From Peptostreptococcaceae bacterium (GTDB taxonomy: Bacteria > Bacillota_A > Clostridia > Peptostreptococcales > Acidaminobacteraceae): a DNA stretch of 11,194 nt. Below, piece by piece: positions 6,819 to 11,194 of this stretch. How positions within the stretch are numbered: position 1 is the stretch's first letter; each line of letters opens with the position of its first letter. The translations under genes were made by a program, and so were the position numbers. Location of the stretch: positions 1-11,194 of the forward strand of contig JABXKX010000626.1 in NCBI GenBank assembly GCA_013619035.1, in the 5' to 3' direction. The notes below the pieces were generated by a model, which saw nothing but the letters and a program-made list of their open reading frames with translations, did not search any database and had not been told where the DNA came from.

Positions 6819-7226
6819 ATGAGAATAAAGATGATTTTAAAGTTTCCAAAGGCTGTGACAAATACACCGATTACTTATGATTTGATTAAAAAGTACGATT
6901 TAAGAATAAACATCCTAAAAGCGGATATCAACTATAAATTAGAAGGGTATTTGGTTTTTGACATCGATGGTAATTCGAAAAAGATTGCTGAGGCGCTCGC
7001 TTATTTAGAAAGTGAAGGTGTCCATGCAGATCTGATTACCAATACCATTACAATTGATAAAGAAACATGTGTCAATTGTGGCATATGTACAGGATCGTGT
7101 GCGGTAAGAGCTCTAAATATGGATAGAGAGAATTGGACACTAAATTATATAGAAGAAAGATGTGTAGGATGTAATCGATGTGTGGATGCCTGTCCAACAA
7201 GATCCATTCAAAACACAGCATGGTGA
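6819..7226 (+). CDS. NIL-domain ferredoxin partner of the DUF39 protein
   Basis: The 135-residue protein combines a NIL domain (about 1-75) with two 4Fe-4S motifs, C84-x2-C87-x2-C90-x3-C94 and C115-x2-C118-x2-C121-x3-C125-P. The architecture matches MA1822, the electron-transfer partner of DUF39 proteins, and it likely supplies reducing power for sulfur transfer to homocysteine. NIL domains also form the C-terminus of the MetN methionine transporter ATPase, where they bind methionine, so a ligand-sensing role is possible but inferred. The start at 6819 is preferred because GGGAGG (6805-6810) precedes it and the NIL domain begins there. The upstream ATG at 6777 lies inside the preceding gene. 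The first cluster lacks the usual proline after its fourth cysteine (Ala instead). The next gene starts 4 bases after the stop. Confidence 0.93.
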   Translation: MRIKMILKFPKAVTNTPITYDLIKKYDLRINILKADINYKLEGYLVFDIDGNSKKIAEALAYLESEGVHADLITNTITIDKETCVNCGICTGSCAVRALNMDRENWTLNYIEERCVGCNRCVDACPTRSIQNTAW

Positions 7227-7230
7227 TGAA

Positions 7231-7944
7231 ATGTATCAAGAAAGAGTTTATAGAGAACAGATTAAAAGTGAAAATTTATATAGAAAAGTACTAGTTGAAA
7301 AAGAAACAGATTTATTGATTGTCACGTCAAAACCCTTTGATAATGATCAAAGAGTATACGGCTATCGACACGCCATAGAATCATATATAAAAAGAAGACC
7401 AGAGTTTTTAGGTTTGGTACCCATTTCAAATGATGAATTTGCACCAGAAATCGTAAAACATATGATTGAAGCCTCAAGATCTGCAGGCGTTGGTCCTATG
7501 GCGACAGTAGCAGGCGCCATCTCTCATTATGTTGGAGAATACTTAACTTCTTCAGAGATTATGATAGAAAACGGTGGCGATATTTATCTGAAATCAGAGG
7601 AAGATAAAGTGATTTCTATTTATGCAGGAGAATCACCATTTTCAAATCAAGTGGGTATTAAAATCAAATCTGAAGACACACCTATTGGAATTTGTACTTC
7701 TGCTGGAAAAGTAGGTCACTCGCTGAGTTATGGTAATGCAGATGCGGTGGTAGTTATTTCTGAAGATACACTACTTGCTGATGCAACAGCAACAGCCATT
7801 GGGAATATTGTTAAAACTACAGAAGATATTCGTGAAGGATTAGAATTTGGAAAAAGTATTTTAGGTATCTTAGGTATTGTAATCATAATAGATGATGAGT
7901 TGGGTGCTTGGGGTGATATTGAACTGGTAAGCGTTGATGAATAA
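7231..7944 (+). CDS. COG2122/UPF0280 ApbE-like protein
   Basis: The 237-residue protein belongs to the UPF0280 (COG2122) branch of the ApbE-like fold. Family segments are GVGPMATVAGAI (87-98), ENGGDIY (113-119), CTSAGKVGHS (155-164) and ADATATAIGN (183-192). ApbE itself transfers FMN from FAD to proteins or matures Fe-S systems. COG2122 proteins were implicated genetically in homocysteine formation in Desulfovibrio together with DUF39 and NIL-ferredoxin proteins, but their biochemical activity is unknown. Its place directly after those two genes supports the same pathway. The ATG at 7231 is favoured because it starts 4 bases after the previous stop and keeps the family N-terminus (YQERVYR). 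An upstream ATG at 7180 would overlap the ferredoxin cysteine motif. The ribosome site is weak (GGTGAT), suggesting coupling. The end overlaps the next gene by 8 bases. Confidence 0.88.
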   Translation: MYQERVYREQIKSENLYRKVLVEKETDLLIVTSKPFDNDQRVYGYRHAIESYIKRRPEFLGLVPISNDEFAPEIVKHMIEASRSAGVGPMATVAGAISHYVGEYLTSSEIMIENGGDIYLKSEEDKVISIYAGESPFSNQVGIKIKSEDTPIGICTSAGKVGHSLSYGNADAVVVISEDTLLADATATAIGNIVKTTEDIREGLEFGKSILGILGIVIIIDDELGAWGDIELVSVDE

Positions 7945-8578
7945 AAATGATGTACTCAGACATTTAGGACATAACAATCAAGAAATAGATCAATCTTTAG
8001 ATGAAATGATTGATGATTATATGAAGAGTGTAGAGGGTCTAAACGGTAAATATGTCTATCAAATATTCGACTTTGAACAAGGCGATGATATAAAGGTTTT
8101 AAATACAATACTCAATTTAAAAGGAGATTCGATAAAACATATATTAAGTCAGGCCAGTCAACTGATTCTATTTGCAGGCACACTTGGTCATGAAATGGAT
8201 CAAAAGATATTAAAAAGTTCTTATGACTCTTCTTTAAATATGATGATTTTAGATGCCTGTGCTAGTGTTAAGATAGAAGATGTCTTAGATCAAATGGAAG
8301 AAGAAATCAAAACAACACATCCTGTACATTTAACGCCGAGGTTTAGTCCTGGTTACGGTGATTTATCACTTGATATACAAAGGGATTTAATAGAGGTTGT
8401 AGGTGCAAAAAAGATTGGTATCCATGTGACTGATTCATCAATTTTATTACCGAAAAAGTCCGTGACCGGTATCATTGGTATTTCAGATAAAAAAATGACG
8501 GTAACCTATAGATTTTGTGATGATTGCTTACTTAGAACATCATGTGATTTTAAACGATGTAAAAGAGAGGGACAATGA
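7937..8578 (+). CDS. Stand-alone methionine synthase activation-domain protein
   Basis: The 213-residue protein matches the C-terminal activation domain of cobalamin-dependent methionine synthase, made here as a separate protein. That domain binds S-adenosylmethionine and remethylates cob(II)alamin after oxidation. The SAM-binding signature RFSPGYGD (135-142, the RxxxGY motif) and the segment TDSSILLPKKSVTGIIGIS (165-183) are clear, and the N-terminal half is helical. After the domain comes a cysteine tail, C194-x2-C197-x5-C203-x4-C208, which could bind a metal or an Fe-S cluster. E. coli MetH has no such tail. Thermotoga maritima also has a split MetH with a separate activation protein. The start could be TTG 7934 or ATG 7937, and the ATG is chosen. 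It overlaps the previous gene by 8 bases and metH by 4 (ATGA), so expression is closely coupled. Confidence 0.87.
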   Translation: MNKNDVLRHLGHNNQEIDQSLDEMIDDYMKSVEGLNGKYVYQIFDFEQGDDIKVLNTILNLKGDSIKHILSQASQLILFAGTLGHEMDQKILKSSYDSSLNMMILDACASVKIEDVLDQMEEEIKTTHPVHLTPRFSPGYGDLSLDIQRDLIEVVGAKKIGIHVTDSSILLPKKSVTGIIGISDKKMTVTYRFCDDCLLRTSCDFKRCKREGQ

Positions 8579-10929
8579 ATTTTAAAGAATTTCTAAATAA
8601 AAATCAAGTATTATTTGATGGTGCTTTAGGCACACAAATTCAAAAATTAGGTTTACCTTTAGGTACTATCCCAGAAACGATTAATAAAGAAAGACCAGAA
8701 GACTTGCTTAAGATTCATAAAGCCTATGTAAAAACAGGCTCACAGGTGATTACAACCAACACTTTTGGAGCTAGTGGTTATAAACTTAAAGAGACACCGT
8801 ATTCAGTAGAAGAGGTAGTGACTTCTGGTATAGCACTAGCAAAACAAGCCAATCCGAATTATGTAGCGCTGGATATTGGTCCAATTGGTAGAATGATGAA
8901 ACCCATTGGGGATTTAACCTTTGATGAGGCTTATGATGCATTTAAAGAACAACTTGAATTTAGTAAAGGGGCAGATCTCGTTTTAATAGAAACGATGTCT
9001 GATTTAAATGAGGCAAGAGCTGCAGTTTTAGCGGTTAAAGAAAATACAGAATTGCCAGTAATTGTTTCAATGACCTTCCAAGAAGATGGGAGAACCTTAA
9101 CGGGATTAACACCAGAATGTTTTGTTTATTCAATGGAAGCCCTTGGCGTAGATGGCTTAGGTGTAAACTGTTCGTTAGGACCTGGTCAATTAACTCCAAT
9201 TGTTAAAAGGATTTTAGATACAGCCACAGTACCAGTGATTGTACAAGCAAATGCTGGATTACCAGAAGTGCGTGATGGTATTACTTATTTTAATGTAGAA
9301 CCGCCTGAGTATGAAATTTTCGGGAAAGAGTATTTAGAACTGGGTGTTCGTATGATTGGTGGGTGTTGTGGTACCAGTCCTGATCATATCAAAGAATTAA
9401 AACAATATATCGGTGAAAAAGAAATCATAAACAAACCTAAAAAGCATGTGATTTGTTCTTCTTCTAAAGTTGTTGAATTTAATGGATTTACCAGAATTGG
9501 TGAACGCATCAATCCTACAGGACATAAGAAACTAAAAGAAACACTGAGAAACAATGACATTAATTTAGCGATACGAGAAGGTTTGTCACAAGCAGATGCT
9601 GGTGCTGAAGTACTAGATGTTAATGTGGGTTTGCCTGATATTGATGAACTTGATATCATGAAACGTGTGGTAGATGAATTATCAACCATTACACCATTAC
9701 CGCTTCAAATAGATTCTTCTAAATCTAAAGTGATTGAAGCGGGTTTAAGACGTTTATCGGGTGTCGGCATAATCAACTCCATTAATGGGAAACAAAAATC
9801 GATGGATAGATTGTTTCCAATAGCTAAAAAATACGGCGCTATGATGGTCTGTTTGACCTTAGATGAAGAAGGCATTCCTGAAACAGCAGAAGCACGTGTT
9901 CAGATTGCTGAAAAAATGATAAATGAAGCTAAAAAGTATGGTATAGCAGAAGAACGTTTGATTATTGATTGTTTGGTATTAACCGTTTCAGCCCAACAGT
10001 CTCAAGTGATGGAAACCATCAAAGCAATTAAAATGATAAAGAGTAAATACAAGGTTCAGTTCACATTAGGTATCAGCAATGTCTCTTATGGTATGCCTAA
10101 TAGACCACTTTTAACGAGAACCTTCTTATCGTTAGCGATGGAAGCGGGTCTGAATTCTGCGATTATGGATCCTTTAGATCATCATTTACAAAATACAATC
10201 TTATCGATGAATGTACTTTTAAATCATGATGTGGGTGGTGAAGAGTATATAGAAAACCTTGTGGATGTAAAAGATGTAAAAAATCATGGTGTCAAAAAAA
10301 GTAAAACCGAAAAATCTTATTTACTCGAAATGATACTGAAAGGTTATAAAGAAGAAGTTTTAGAATATACAAAAGCAGAGCTGTTAGAGAATCAACCGCT
10401 AGAAGTTGTTAATAATCAATTGGTGCCTACTTTAGATCAAGTGGGTGTGTTATTTGATAAGAAAGAGATCTTCTTACCTCAACTCATTAGGGCTGCAGAA
10501 ACCATTGGAGTTGCATTTGATGTAATCAAGTCATCTTTAGAATCAGGCTCGAAAGCTATCTCAAAAGGTAAGATTGTTATGGCAACGGTTCTAGGGGATG
10601 TACATGATATTGGTAAAAACCTAGTTAAAATTCTTTTAGAAAACTATGGTTATGATGTTATTGATTTAGGTAAAGACGTTTCTCCAGAATTGGTAGTAGA
10701 AACGGTTTTAAAAGAGGATATTAAATTAGTTGGACTAAGTGCGTTAATGACAACAACAGTTATAAGCATGGAGGAAACAATTAAACAACTGAATGAAAAG
10801 TCACCTGAGACCAAAGTATTTGTTGGAGGAGCAGTATTAACTGCTGATTATGCTAAAACGATACATGCAGATTTTTATTGTAAAGATGCGAAGGCTTCGG
10901 TTACTGTTGCACAAGAAGTATTTAAATGA
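8575..10929 (+). CDS. metH: Cobalamin-dependent methionine synthase, lacking activation domain
   Basis: The 784-residue enzyme transfers the methyl group of 5-methyltetrahydrofolate to homocysteine through cobalamin. The homocysteine domain (about 1-290) has FDGALGTQ (14-21) and the zinc cysteines C199 (GVNCSLGP) and C264-C265 (GGCCGTS). The pterin domain (about 300-560) has IGERINPTGHKKL (308-320), LDVNVGLPDID (347-357) and PLQIDSS (376-382). The cap and B12-binding domains (about 580-784) contain the DxHxxG motif DVHDIG (675-680), with His677 expected as the cobalt ligand. The protein ends after the B12 domain, as in the split MetH of Thermotoga maritima, and the missing activation domain is encoded by the gene just upstream. 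The ATG overlaps that gene's stop (ATGA), with GAGAGGGA as ribosome site. It is the last gene of the SAM-controlled unit. Confidence 0.96.
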   Translation: MNFKEFLNKNQVLFDGALGTQIQKLGLPLGTIPETINKERPEDLLKIHKAYVKTGSQVITTNTFGASGYKLKETPYSVEEVVTSGIALAKQANPNYVALDIGPIGRMMKPIGDLTFDEAYDAFKEQLEFSKGADLVLIETMSDLNEARAAVLAVKENTELPVIVSMTFQEDGRTLTGLTPECFVYSMEALGVDGLGVNCSLGPGQLTPIVKRILDTATVPVIVQANAGLPEVRDGITYFNVEPPEYEIFGKEYLELGVRMIGGCCGTSPDHIKELKQYIGEKEIINKPKKHVICSSSKVVEFNGFTRIGERINPTGHKKLKETLRNNDINLAIREGLSQADAGAEVLDVNVGLPDIDELDIMKRVVDELSTITPLPLQIDSSKSKVIEAGLRRLSGVGIINSINGKQKSMDRLFPIAKKYGAMMVCLTLDEEGIPETAEARVQIAEKMINEAKKYGIAEERLIIDCLVLTVSAQQSQVMETIKAIKMIKSKYKVQFTLGISNVSYGMPNRPLLTRTFLSLAMEAGLNSAIMDPLDHHLQNTILSMNVLLNHDVGGEEYIENLVDVKDVKNHGVKKSKTEKSYLLEMILKGYKEEVLEYTKAELLENQPLEVVNNQLVPTLDQVGVLFDKKEIFLPQLIRAAETIGVAFDVIKSSLESGSKAISKGKIVMATVLGDVHDIGKNLVKILLENYGYDVIDLGKDVSPELVVETVLKEDIKLVGLSALMTTTVISMEETIKQLNEKSPETKVFVGGAVLTADYAKTIHADFYCKDAKASVTVAQEVFK

Positions 10930-10950
10930 TGGGAAACCATCATTTTTTTT
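10924..10950 (+). terminator. Intrinsic terminator of the methionine operon, overlapping the metH stop
   Basis: The 9-bp stem AAATGATGG (10924-10932) pairs perfectly with CCATCATTT (10937-10945) around a GAAA tetraloop, followed by a T-run to 10950. The metH stop codon TGA (10927-10929) and its last codon lie within the 5' strand of the stem, so terminating ribosomes would compete with hairpin folding. Confidence 0.92.
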
Positions 10951-11007
10951 GCAACTAATTTACAACTTTTGTTAGGTTTTTGGTTTAAACTGTAAGTGGG
11001 GGTACTT

Positions 11008-11194
11008 ATGAAAAAAATACTAGTTGTAGAAGACGATAGAAGCATCTCAGAATTAATAGGCATCCACTTAACTCTGAATGATTTTGAAGTGGACTTTGCA
11101 TACAATGGGTTAGAAGGACGAACTTCACTTAATGAGAATGAATATAATTTGGTTATTTTAGATCTGATGATGCCTATATTAAATGGTTATGAAC
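11008..11194 (+). CDS. Response regulator receiver domain, partial (window end)
   Basis: The first 62 residues of a two-component response regulator are visible before the window ends. MKKILVVEDDRSISELIGIHL has the acidic pair D9-D10 after the first strand. VILDLMMPILNGYE carries the phosphoacceptor aspartate D52 and the usual MMP turn. The protein is therefore a phosphorylated signal receiver. The sequence resembles the OmpR/PhoB subfamily, but the output domain is not visible, so that is inferred. GGGGGT, a few bases before the ATG, serves as ribosome site. The gene follows the metH terminator after a 57-base gap and is probably a separate unit, perhaps followed by its histidine kinase gene. 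Confidence 0.93.
   Translation, partial: MKKILVVEDDRSISELIGIHLTLNDFEVDFAYNGLEGRTSLNENEYNLVILDLMMPILNGYE

Noticed and set aside
10949..11007. Promoter for the response regulator gene
   Set aside because: TTGCAA and TTGTTA occur, but no acceptable -10 lies 16-18 bases downstream; I could not support a specific promoter.
1..11194. CRISPR array, insertion sequence, tRNA or rRNA gene
   Set aside because: No regularly spaced repeats with unique spacers, no transposase-like reading frame with terminal inverted repeats, and no recognisable tRNA or rRNA sequence was seen. The phased repeats at 2045-2104 are too short and too few for a CRISPR array.

Overview
The window is AT-rich bacterial DNA with every gene on the + strand, dense Shine-Dalgarno-led operons, and two riboswitches of classes typical of Bacillota (a T-box and a SAM-I/S-box). 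TGA serves as a stop codon in several genes, so the Mycoplasma-type code is excluded. The sulfide-dependent homocysteine genes point to an anaerobe, either a low-GC clostridial relative or a deep lineage near the Acholeplasma/Izemoplasma group. The sequence alone does not fix the genus.

Layout. (1) Positions 1-1997: a tyrosine-specific T-box leader, tyrS, and a MOSC-domain gene that overlaps tyrS by one base, closed by a strong terminator. (2) 2040-2740: a small XRE-type regulator with its own promoter carrying three phased direct repeats, overlapping a four-helix membrane protein gene. (3) 2748-5446: a NatA/NatB-like ABC exporter and an unrecognised winged-helix/DnaD-like protein gene. (4) 5457-10950: a methionine operon with a near-consensus promoter that holds a perfect inverted repeat in its spacer. 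It continues with a SAM-I riboswitch and terminator, then a DUF39 homocysteine-biosynthesis protein, a NIL-domain ferredoxin, a COG2122/UPF0280 ApbE-like protein, a stand-alone methionine-synthase activation-domain protein, and a MetH lacking that domain. A terminator follows whose stem includes the metH stop codon. (5) 11008-end: the start of a response regulator gene.

The highlight is region 4. DUF39, NIL-ferredoxin and COG2122 proteins are linked in the literature to making homocysteine from aspartate semialdehyde and reduced sulfur, bypassing homoserine activation. Here they sit in one tightly coupled transcription unit with a split cobalamin methionine synthase, so the last steps from aspartate semialdehyde to methionine are controlled by SAM. 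Two features are not explained by known parts: the operator-like palindrome in the promoter and a four-cysteine tail on the activation protein. No metF is present in the window, so the supply of methyl groups to MetH is not shown here.
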